Shown: positions 1 to 5,895 of the stretch, piece after piece
How positions within the stretch are numbered: the first letter of the stretch is position 1
Layout of the letters: each line of letters starts with the position of its first letter
Source: an uncultured Clostridium sp.
GTDB lineage: Bacteria; Bacillota; Clostridia; TANB77; CAG-508
Length of the DNA: 5,895 bases
NCBI GenBank assembly: GCA_950059165.1
Contig: CATLUC010000061.1
Span: forward strand, 1 to 5,895
Reading direction: 5' to 3'
Notes under the pieces: model-generated
Told to the model about the DNA's origin: nothing
Seen by the model: only the letters and a program-made list of their open reading frames with translations
Database searches by the model: none
Program-made: the position numbers and the translations under genes

Positions 1-178
1 AAGATATCTAAAATTATTGGAAAATGTAAAAGATGGATTAGTATTTTCAAAAGATGGAGATAAAATTTGGAAATGTAGAAATTGTGGACATATAGTAATT
101 GGAAAAAATGCACCAGAAATATGCCCAGTTTGTAGCCATCCAAAAGCTTATTTTGAAATAAAAGCAGAAAATTACTAA
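1..178 (+). CDS. rbr: Rubrerythrin, C-terminal fragment (5' end outside window)
   Basis: The first whole codon is at 2 and the TAA stop is at 176-178, giving 58 visible residues. The fragment holds a rubredoxin-like iron site, CRNCGH followed by CPVC, with spacing C-x2-C-x12-C-x2-C (visible residues 25, 28, 41, 44). It ends in HPKAYFEIKAENY, the usual rubrerythrin tail. Rubrerythrins are cytoplasmic non-haem iron proteins that reduce peroxide in anaerobes; the diiron four-helix domain would lie upstream, outside the window. The gene converges on mutS2, with a foldback repeat between them. No CGG codon occurs in the visible part. A rubrerythrin-like paralogue cannot be excluded from the tail alone. 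Confidence 0.9.
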   Translation, partial: RYLKLLENVKDGLVFSKDGDKIWKCRNCGHIVIGKNAPEICPVCSHPKAYFEIKAENY

Positions 179-198
179 TAATAAAATATTTAGTAAAG

Positions 199-330
199 AC
201 AAAAAAATATTCTAGCCCTATATATATTGTGTTACAACTTTTTCTAAAGTAGGTTGCTCCAATTGCACTCGTTTGGTCACTTACGTAGCATTTCAAAAAT
301 AATATATATAGGGCTAGTACATTTTTTTGT
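199..330. repeat. Foldback element C: 30-bp inverted arms, 72-nt loop
   Basis: Arm 199-228 pairs with arm 301-330 at 28 of 30 positions; the inner 17 bp (212-228 with 301-317, CTAGCCCTATATATATT) are perfect. The outer part of each arm is an A7/T7 run. The loop (229-300) contains the block GTAGGTTGCTCCAATTGCAC, which recurs in the element before mutS2, although the arms of the two elements are unrelated. No protein is encoded. It may be a small non-autonomous mobile repeat or a structured convergent-gene spacer. Confidence 0.75.
199..330. terminator. Possible two-way intrinsic terminator between convergent genes
   Basis: The stem 212-228/301-317 is followed on the + strand by T7 (322-328), and on the - strand by the mirror T7 (201-207 read in reverse complement). 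It sits 20 nt after the rubrerythrin stop and 10 nt beyond the mutS2 stop, so it could end both transcripts. The 72-nt loop is much longer than in a standard terminator, which lowers confidence. Confidence 0.4.
249..270 (+). repeat. Shared interior block, copy 1
   Basis: This 22-nt block (GTAGGTTGCTCCAATTGC followed by ACTC) matches 2927-2948 at 21 of 22 positions, in the same orientation. The similarity continues downstream (GTTTGGTCACTTAC here, GTTTAGTTATTTAC there) after a 9-nt insertion, ACTTCGTTC, in the second copy. It lies in the loop of element C. Confidence 0.75.
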
Positions 331-340
331 TTTTAAATAT

Positions 341-2714
341 TTATTTCAAAGTAACTACTGTGACTCCCATTTCGCCCTCGCCAAAAGTTCCTAATCGGAA
401 AGATTTTGCATGAGGGTGATTTTTTAAAAATTGATGAATTCCATTTTTTAATTTTCCAGTACCTTTTCCATGAACAATCCTAACAGTTTCAAGTCTGCTA
501 AGACAAGCATCATCTAAAAATTTATCTACAACAAAAATTGCTTCTTCAACATTTAAACCAATTACATTAATTTCAGATTGAACAGTTCTTGTCTTAGAAA
601 TAGAAGAACTACCAAAGTTTTTTTGCGTAGAAGAAGTAGAAGAGCCACTAGTCGGATTTTTTAAATGTTTAATATTTACATTCATTTTTAATAAACCTAC
701 TTGAACTTGCACTTCATTAGATTTTGAAACATGAGAAAGCACAATGCCATTTTGCCCAATAGTAGTTACAAAAACTTGCTTATTTGGCTTAATACTTAAA
801 ATATCTAAAGTATCATTTGAACAACTAGAATTGCTGGAATTATCAGAGTTTGGATCAATAGTATTAAGCTCTTTTATTTTGGTATTCAAAGAATTTCTGG
901 CATTTTCTAATTCTTTATTATTAGACAAAGATTGCATTTTTTTAATTATAGTAGTTGCTTCTTCTTTTGCGTCTAACAAAATATTTCTAGCCTTTATTTT
1001 TGCATTATTGATAGTATCTTGCTCTTGTTTTTTTACATCTTCATTTTCTTTTTCCAAAGATTCTCTTAAAATTTTCACACGTTCTAATTCCTTAGAAATA
1101 GCAATTTTTTCCCTTTCTATTAAAGATTTATCATCATAAATACTTTTTAGCAAATTTTCAATATCAATTTGGGTAGAAGTCATAAGGCTTTTAGCTTTTT
1201 CGATAATAGAATTGTCTAAACCTAATTTTTTGCTAATTTCAAAAGCATTACTTTTACCGTGGAATACCTATTAATAACTTATAAGTAGGAGTTAATGTAG
1301 AAATATCAAATTCTACTGAAGCATTTTTAAAGCCATCTGTTACTAATGCATATTGTTTAAGCTCTGGATAATGTGTAGTAGCAATAATTAGACTTCCAAT
1401 TTGCTTAAAATAATCTAGCAAACTAATTGCAAGAAGACTTCCTTCAGATGGATCAGTACCAGAACCAAGCTCGTCAACTAAAATTAAGGAATCTTTTGTT
1501 GCAGATTTTGTGATTTCTACCATGTTTAATATATGAGAAGAAAAAGTACTTAAAGAATCTGAAATACTTTGGTCATCTCCAATGTCTGCAAAAATATTAT
1601 CAAACACATAAATACTAGAATTTTCGTCACATGGAATATTAAGCCCAGAGCAAGCCATACAAGTTAAAAGACCAACAGTTTTCAATGTAACAGTTTTTCC
1701 ACCAGTGTTAGGTCCAGTAATTAATAAAACAGAATAATCACTTCCTAAATCTATAGAAATAGGAACAACTTTATCTTTATCAATAAAAGGATGTCTCGCA
1801 TTTTTTAAATGAATTTCTTTTTTGTTATTTATAATAGGTGTTATAGCTCGAATTGACTTTGAAAATTTTGCTTTTGCAAAAATAAAATCTAATTTAGAGA
1901 CAATATCAACATCTAATGCCAATTCTTCACAATAAGGGTAAAACAAACTAGACAAATCAGTTAAAATTTGCTTAATTTCTAATTCTTCTTCTTTTTTCAG
2001 ACTATTTAATTCATTATTCATTTCAAAAACAGAAATAGGCTCAATAAAAATAGTTGAACCAGCATTAGAAATATCGTGAACAAAACCTTTAATTTGTGAA
2101 CGATATTCCTCTTTTACAGGAATAACAAATCTTTCATTTCTAATGGTTACAATAGGCTCTTGTATATATTTTGAATAACTAGAAGAGTGGATAATATCAT
2201 TTAATTTAAGGCGAATATCTTGTTCACATTTTTTTTGCTTTCTTCTTATTTGATGTAAATTTTTAGATGCTTTGTCATCTATCGTATTTTCATCTAAAAT
2301 ACATTCTAAAACCCTATCAGTTATACTTTTATTTGAATATAAGGCCAAAAATAATTTAGAAATAATAGGGTAGTCATCTACATTTAAGAAATCCTTATTA
2401 AAGTAATCTTTCAGTCCTTGAGCCAATTTAAAAATATTAGCAATATTTAATAAAGCTTTAGCAGATAAGCACAAATTGCTTTCTAGTTTCTTCAATTCAA
2501 TGGTAATATCTTCTATTTCATAAAAGCAAGGAGTACCATTTCTGTACATTAAATTGACAGACTCTTCAGTTTCACTTAAAGATTCTTTAACCTTAGTTTC
2601 ATTATCTTTGGGAAGTAAATTAAGAGATAATTCCTTCCCCTTATAAGTAATACAAAAATTACTTAATGAATCTAATATCTTATAAAATTCTAATTTTTCT
2701 AAATAAGTATACAT
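341..2714 (-). CDS. mutS2: Endonuclease MutS2, full length via a +1 frameshift at CGG (1257-1259)
   Basis: The ATG is at 2712-2714 with AGAAAGGA (2722-2729) 7 nt upstream; the stop is at 341-343. The zero frame gives 485 residues up to GIP, then CGG and TAA. Skipping the C at 1259 continues as GKSNAFEISKKLGL for 305 residues, about 790 in total, close to B. subtilis MutS2 (785). Before the shift: MutS2 clamp region (about 200-226), Walker A GPNTGGKT (334-341), DIGDDQSI, signature-like STFSSH (389-394), Walker B ILVDE (411-415) and TTHYPELK (His448). After it: a long coiled coil (about 510-620), a KOW-like segment (about 640-690) and a C-terminal Smr domain (about 713-790) with HGKGTG. MutS2 is a cytoplasmic ATPase known to limit recombination and, in B. 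subtilis, to act on collided ribosomes. Without the shift the product loses the coiled coil, KOW and Smr parts. The junction restores a conserved motif exactly, so I do not read it as ordinary decay; a sequencing error is the alternative. Confidence 0.92.
1253..1262 (-). other. +1 frameshift site in mutS2 (CCA CGG TAA)
   Basis: Read on the - strand, the zero frame is ATT CCA CGG TAA, so it closes one codon after CGG. Skipping the C at 1259 reads ATT CCA GGT AAA AGT, giving Ile-Pro-Gly-Lys-Ser, the family's conserved GxPGxS motif. There is no homopolymer at the site and no Shine-Dalgarno-like stretch just upstream. Seen directly: the extra base and the restored motif. Inferred: that ribosomes make the shift. 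Confidence 0.8.
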
Positions 2715-2721
2715 AGTAAAA

Positions 2722-2729
2722 TCCTTTCT
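2722..2729 (-). promoter_or_regulatory. mutS2 ribosome binding site
   Basis: AGAAAGGA lies 7 nt before the ATG and fixes the mutS2 start. The TGTCGTG end of the upstream foldback element begins at the very next base (2730), so the element stops right at the ribosome binding site. Confidence 0.75.
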
Positions 2730-3076
2730 TGTCGTGTTGCGTTGGATGTCGGATGTCGTGTTGGGGACGTTTCTTTTGAGACATTTTTATGTAACCTAAA
2801 GTTGCTTTTTTACTAAATCTATTATTATATATTAATTTTAAATAACTTGTGTGTCGCAACCACTGAAAAGAAAAAATTGTAATAAATGTAGTATTAATTT
2901 TAAAATTAAAAACAATTTTTTCTTTGGTAGCTTGCTCCAATTGCACTCACTTCGTTCGTTTAGTTATTTACTCATTATTTAAAATTAATATATAATAATA
3001 ATAAAACAAATCAAATTAACATAAAAATGTCTCAAAAGAAACGTCCCCAACGCGACACCCGACACCCAACGTGACA
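2730..3076. repeat. Foldback element A: nested inverted repeat filling the U32-mutS2 gap
   Basis: The outer arms 2740-2792 and 3019-3071 match as inverted repeats at 50 of 53 positions and contain GGGGACGTTTCTTTTGAGAC. Further nested inverted pairs are 2821-2845 with 2975-2999 (25 bp, perfect) and 2868-2880 with 2912-2924 (13 bp, perfect), and the centre 2894-2909 is a 16-bp palindrome. The whole gap can therefore fold into one long interrupted hairpin. The outer ends carry extra short GTTGGRTGTCGG units. Arms and the mutS2-proximal interior match element B at 5524-5681; the other half carries the CCAATTGCACTC block of element C. It begins immediately after the U32 stop codon and ends 15 nt before the mutS2 start. 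It encodes no transposase; it looks like a MITE- or REP-type non-autonomous element. Confidence 0.85.
2927..2948 (+). repeat. Shared interior block, copy 2
   Basis: It matches 249-270 at 21 of 22 positions and continues with the same downstream segment after an extra ACTTCGTTC. It lies in the unpaired half of element A, which element B lacks. Confidence 0.75.
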
Positions 3077-5508
3077 TTATATTTCGCGATTTAAATTTCC
3101 ATTTGTGTAATCTTTTCCCTCTAATCGATTGCCAGATTGTACTGTTTCTACAATGTTGTTAATTTGAGAAATATCTTCATCTAAAATGTCAATTCTAGCA
3201 AAATTAATATCAAAATCTTGATAAGAGATAGATGTTATTTTGCTATTAAATAAAGTGGTTACAGTTTGAATATTATCTGGAAGAATAGGGAACAACATGT
3301 TTAATCTATCTTTTAAATAATAAGAATTTTCACTTTGGCAACGTGCCATACAGTTTGGATAGCATTTATCTGTTTCTCCGAAGTAAGCAATAATTCATAT
3401 TAATTAAAGGAGTTCTGCCATACACAATTAATTCTTTTTCTAAATAATTATAATTACACAAATTTTGTATTCCTTTTTTGTCTAATTCAGGTGGCATTGT
3501 GAAACGACTAATCCCAAGTTTTTTCAATTCTAATATAGTATGTTCATTAAATACATTAAAAGTGTAATTTGCAACTATTTTGAAATATTTATCTAAATCT
3601 GTAAATAATTCATTTAAAAGTTTGATATTACAAATATTTGAAATGACAAATCCTTTAATATCATATTTTTTAATGGAGCTTTCAGCATATGTATAAAATA
3701 AATTTTTGTAATTTCCTTTTATGATAGTTGGCATATATATATAAGTGTTAAAATTTTTGCTTAAAACTTTTAAAATATTTTCGTATTTTTTACTAGTAAA
3801 AAATTTTAGAGGAATGTAAATGCTATGTATCTTGTTAGTTAGTGCAGTATAATCAAAGTTAGCGTTCAAGTTATTTAGTAAAACAGATATTTTAGGTAAT
3901 TGCGTAGTTTCAACATTTTGCTTAGGACACACAATATTTTTTGGATTTTCTTTATTAGTATAATTTCTTAAACATTTGTTAATAGCATAATTTTGAACTT
4001 GTTCTAAAGCAATTCTTCTTAATTCATTTAATGTACTTAAATTAACAAATAAATTATCATCTAAAACAACTTGAATATTTTTGAATTGATAAGTAGTAGA
4101 AGATGTTTTGGAAATTTTTTCTATAACAGTTTGCTTTTCTAAAGGCTTATTTTTAGCCTCTTGTGGGAATTCATTTGTTTCATAATGTACAATTAAGTCT
4201 TTATAGAAATCAATAGAATTAGCAGGAGTTATATCAATAGAAATTGGAACTTCTTTTTTTATAGTTACTTTACAATTTAAAGCAATTTTTCTATTTTCAT
4301 GTGAATAGCTTTGTTTTGCAAAGCTTGACAGAGCTTTAGAAGACATTTTATAGATATTGTCATTACAAGATATATTACCTTTCATTCTACCAATAGTAAC
4401 AGTTTGTCCAATTTTAGTATCTGTTATATTTTTTCCATTTTCCATTAATTCTGAAATTGTATAACTTCCAGTTTCATTTTCTAATGAAATAGTATCTCCA
4501 ATTTGAATAGGTTCTTTCAATTTAACTGTTATCAAGCCTTTATTTTTATTATAATTTTGGACCTTTCCAAGTAATAAGCCCATATTATTAGGTTTATCTT
4601 TAAATACTAAATTCTTATTAGGTTCAATATCTAAATGACCAAGAGAAGACATACCACGATTAAACACTTGCATCAAATCCTTTTTGTCTGCCTTATCAAC
4701 TACATAATCATTATTAACATTAGAAGCTAGATTAATATACTTGTGATAAATTCTTGTAACAGTTGCTACATACTCAGGTGATTTCATTCTACCCTCAATT
4801 TTCAAACACTTAACACCAGACTTAATAAAAGATGGAATATAATCCAAACTACATAAATCACGAGTACTAAGTAAATGTCCACAATCTATTTTTTTATCAT
4901 TTTCTAATAATTCAAAAGGAAGCCTGCAAGGTTGAGCACACTTTCCACGATTACCAGAACGACCACCGAAGCAAGCTAGAAAATAAGCATTGCCCAGAAT
5001 AAGAAATACATAAAGCACCATGTGCAAAACATTCAATTTCAATATCAACATTTTTACTAATATAATCAATCTCATTAATAGACAATTCTCTTGCAAGAAC
5101 AACCCTTTTAAAACCAAGTTCTTGCAACTTAATAGCACCATTCAAATTATGTACAGTCATTTGAGTACTAGCATGAATTGGCAAATCAGGGAAAAGTTTA
5201 ATTAGTAAAGTAGCAAGTCCTAAATCTTGAACAATAATAGCATCAATACCATTTTTATAAGCAGTTTTAGCTAAATTAATAGCATCATCTAATTCTTCAT
5301 TTTTAATTAAGGTATTTAAAGTTAGATAAGTTTTCACACCACGAATTTTAGCATAATAAATAGCCTCTTTTAAATTCTCTTCATTAAAATTTTTAGCAAA
5401 AGCCCTTGCACTATAAGTATCAGAGCCAAAATAAACACTATCAGCCCCATTTTGTACAGCAGCTTTTAAACATTCAAAATCACCAACAGGTGAAAGTAAC
5501 TCTAACAT
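3077..5508 (-). CDS. U32 family peptidase/hydroxylase (RlhA/TrhP-like), full length via two +1 frameshifts at CGG
   Basis: The ATG is at 5506-5508 with AGAGGAGG (5514-5521) 5 nt upstream; the stop is at 3077-3079. Three reading segments of 180, 529 and 100 residues join to about 809 residues. Segment 1 is the U32 N-terminal domain (MLELLSPVGDFECLKAAV, NGADSVYFG, HASTQMTVHN) with the signature ECFAHGALC-x4-GQC (159-174). Segment 2 continues GGRSGNRGKCAQPCRLPF (from 181), LKIEGRMKSPEYVA (about 235-248), FNRG, a beta-rich region (about 309-370) and a DUF3656-like region. Segment 3 begins GETDKCYPNC and ends RLEGKDYTNGNLNREI, a normal C-terminus for long clostridial U32 proteins. Cys167, Cys174 and Cys190 fit Fe-S ligands; the fourth ligand is uncertain. 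Characterised relatives hydroxylate 23S rRNA (RlhA) or tRNA wobble uridine (TrhP) using prephenate; true peptidase activity is doubtful. Which RNA is the substrate here cannot be read from sequence. Followed by mutS2 in the same direction; divergent from galE. Confidence 0.9.
3374..3383 (-). other. +1 frameshift site 2 in the U32 gene (CTT CGG AGA)
   Basis: The zero frame reads TGC TTA CTT CGG AGA AAC AGA TAA and stops at 3366-3368. Skipping the C at 3380 reads CTT GGA GAA ACA GAT AAA TGC, giving LGETDKC and running on into the conserved C-terminal 100 residues. The same CTT CGG pair occurs at the other site in this gene. Confidence 0.8.
4962..4971 (-). other. +1 frameshift site 1 in the U32 gene (CTT CGG TGG)
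   Basis: The zero frame reads AGC TTG CTT CGG TGG TCG TTC TGG and stops at 4951-4953. Skipping the C at 4968 reads CTT GGT GGT CGT TCT GGT, giving SLLGGRSG, the strongly conserved segment between the GQC and GKCAQPC cysteine motifs. Without the shift the product is a 185-residue fragment cut just after the signature. Confidence 0.82.
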
Positions 5509-5513
5509 AATAA

Positions 5514-5521
5514 CCTCCTCT
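5514..5521 (-). promoter_or_regulatory. U32 gene ribosome binding site
   Basis: AGAGGAGG, 5 nt before the ATG, is a near-perfect Shine-Dalgarno sequence and fixes the start. As at mutS2, the TGTCGTG end of a foldback element (5524) lies 15 nt from the start codon. Confidence 0.8.
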
Positions 5522-5523
5522 TT

Positions 5524-5681
5524 TGTCGTGTTGGGGACGTTTCTTTTGGGACATTTTTATGTAACCATTGCTATTGTTATATATTATTTTAAATGACGCA
5601 TAAGCAACCAGAGCGGATTTAATAAAAGAACAATCTTGGGTTACATAAAAATGTCCCAAAAGAAACGTCCCCAACACGACA
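5524..5681. repeat. Foldback element B: perfect 43-bp inverted arms, 72-nt loop
   Basis: Arms 5524-5566 and 5639-5681 are exact reverse complements over 43 nt (TGTCGTGTTGGGGACG to ATGTAACC). The core matches element A, except that GGGAC replaces GAGAC in both arms. The interior next to the U32 gene (CTATTGTTATATATTATTTT to AGCAACCA, 5571-5610) is also related to 2819-2862 in element A. It lies between divergent U32 and galE, ending 34 nt before the galE -35 box. It encodes no transposase; likely a non-autonomous mobile repeat. Confidence 0.88.
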
Positions 5682-5715
5682 TACACATTATATCACAAAA
5701 ATAGAATAAAACCAA

Positions 5716-5744
5716 TTGACTTTTGCAAATACTAAGATTATAAT
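5716..5744 (+). promoter_or_regulatory. Sigma-A promoter for galE
   Basis: TTGACT (-35, 5716-5721) and TATAAT (-10, 5739-5744) are separated by 17 nt, a near-consensus vegetative promoter. Transcription would start near 5751, leaving a leader of about 25 nt before the galE ATG. No operator-like repeat overlaps the boxes. Confidence 0.88.
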
Positions 5745-5775
5745 TAAGAAAAGTTTTATATGAGAGGTGTTTAAT

Positions 5776-5895
5776 ATGGCAATTTTATTACCAGGTGGAG
5801 CAGGTTATATAGGCAGTCACACTGCTATTGAATTATTAGAAGAGGGGAAAGAAATTATAATTGTAGATAATTTTTCTAATAGTAGTCCAAAAGTA
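5776..5895 (+). CDS. galE: UDP-glucose 4-epimerase, N-terminal fragment (3' end outside window)
   Basis: The ATG at 5776 follows GAGAGGTG (5762-5769) by 6 nt. The 40 visible residues begin MAILLPGGAGYIGSH, the Rossmann-fold GxxGxxG dinucleotide site of extended short-chain dehydrogenases, with the YIGSH form typical of GalE. A hydrophobic second strand ends in IIIVDNFSNSSPKV, where the Asp and the DNFSNS segment contact NAD in GalE. The enzyme interconverts UDP-glucose and UDP-galactose in the cytoplasm. Residue 6 is Pro where Thr is common. It is transcribed divergently from the U32 gene from its own promoter. No CGG is seen in the visible part. Another NDP-sugar epimerase is possible but less likely. 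Confidence 0.9.
   Translation, partial: MAILLPGGAGYIGSHTAIELLEEGKEIIIVDNFSNSSPKV

Noticed and set aside
744..1139. Open frame of 131 codons on the + strand
   Set aside because: It lies antisense inside the mutS2 coiled-coil region, is low-complexity (Ser/Phe/Leu rich) and has no ribosome binding site; a shadow of the real gene.
1254..1262. prfB-type frameshift as the common explanation
   Set aside because: No upstream Shine-Dalgarno stimulator is seen, and only the mutS2 site has a stop codon next to CGG; the two U32 sites have TGG and AGA there.
2680..2946. Open frame of 88 codons on the - strand across element A
   Set aside because: It is built from repeat sequence and overlaps the start of mutS2. 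It shares the peptide GYIKMSQKKRPQHD with the frame at 5480-5686 only because both read the same arm.
2730..3076. CRISPR array or riboswitch in the long gap
   Set aside because: The repeats are inverted and nested, not direct and evenly spaced, and no known riboswitch core is recognisable.
5020..5205. Open frame of 61 codons on the + strand
   Set aside because: Antisense to the conserved U32 N-terminal domain, with no start signals.
341..5508. mutS2 and the U32 gene as ordinary pseudogenes
   Set aside because: Each break is a single extra C making CGG, motifs are intact on both sides, and there are no other stops or deletions. Random decay would give varied lesions. Sequencing error remains possible and is named in the findings.
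341..5508. CGG reassigned to Trp, Gln or another amino acid without a shift
   Set aside because: Reading through CGG in the zero frame meets a stop within one to five codons at all three sites, and family similarity resumes only in the +1 frame.
5480..5686. Open frame of 68 codons on the - strand across element B
   Set aside because: Same repeat-derived peptide as at 2680-2946, overlapping the U32 start; no conserved protein and no ribosome binding site.

Overview
The window is strongly AT-rich. It carries genes typical of anaerobic Bacillota (Clostridia-like): a rubrerythrin tail, mutS2, a long U32-family protein and the start of galE. Ribosome binding sites are AGGAGG-like and there is one textbook sigma-A promoter. 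The genus cannot be fixed from sequence alone.

Layout: (1) 1-178, + strand, C-terminal end of rubrerythrin. (2) 179-340, a foldback repeat between convergent genes that may act as a two-way terminator. (3) 341-2714, - strand, mutS2, complete only if one +1 frameshift is allowed. (4) 2715-3076, a nested foldback element that fills the gap between two co-directional genes almost exactly. (5) 3077-5508, - strand, a U32 peptidase/hydroxylase-family gene, complete only with two +1 frameshifts. (6) 5524-5681, a second foldback element with perfect 43-bp arms. (7) 5716-5744, a sigma-A promoter, then galE from 5776 running off the right edge. The U32 gene and mutS2 point the same way and may once have been a tight two-gene operon.

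The main result is the frameshifts. All three breaks have the same form: the zero-frame codon is CGG, and skipping its C (reading GGT or GGA = Gly) restores the expected protein exactly. The contexts are CCA-CGG-T, CTT-CGG-T and CTT-CGG-A. I scanned the coding strand of both genes (about 1,600 codons) and found CGG in no frame anywhere else, while CGT, CGC, CGA and AGA are all used for arginine. Three decayed genes or random sequencing errors would not produce this. The simplest reading is that CGG has no normal sense decoding in this organism and serves as a +1 frameshift signal, or that CGGN is decoded as a four-base glycine codon. With the shifts, MutS2 is about 790 residues and the U32 protein about 809, both with intact motifs on each side of every junction.

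A second layer is a family of foldback repeats. The two larger elements share their arms and part of their interior, and each ends exactly 15 nt before the start codon of the gene it precedes. The third has different arms but shares an interior block with the mutS2-proximal element.
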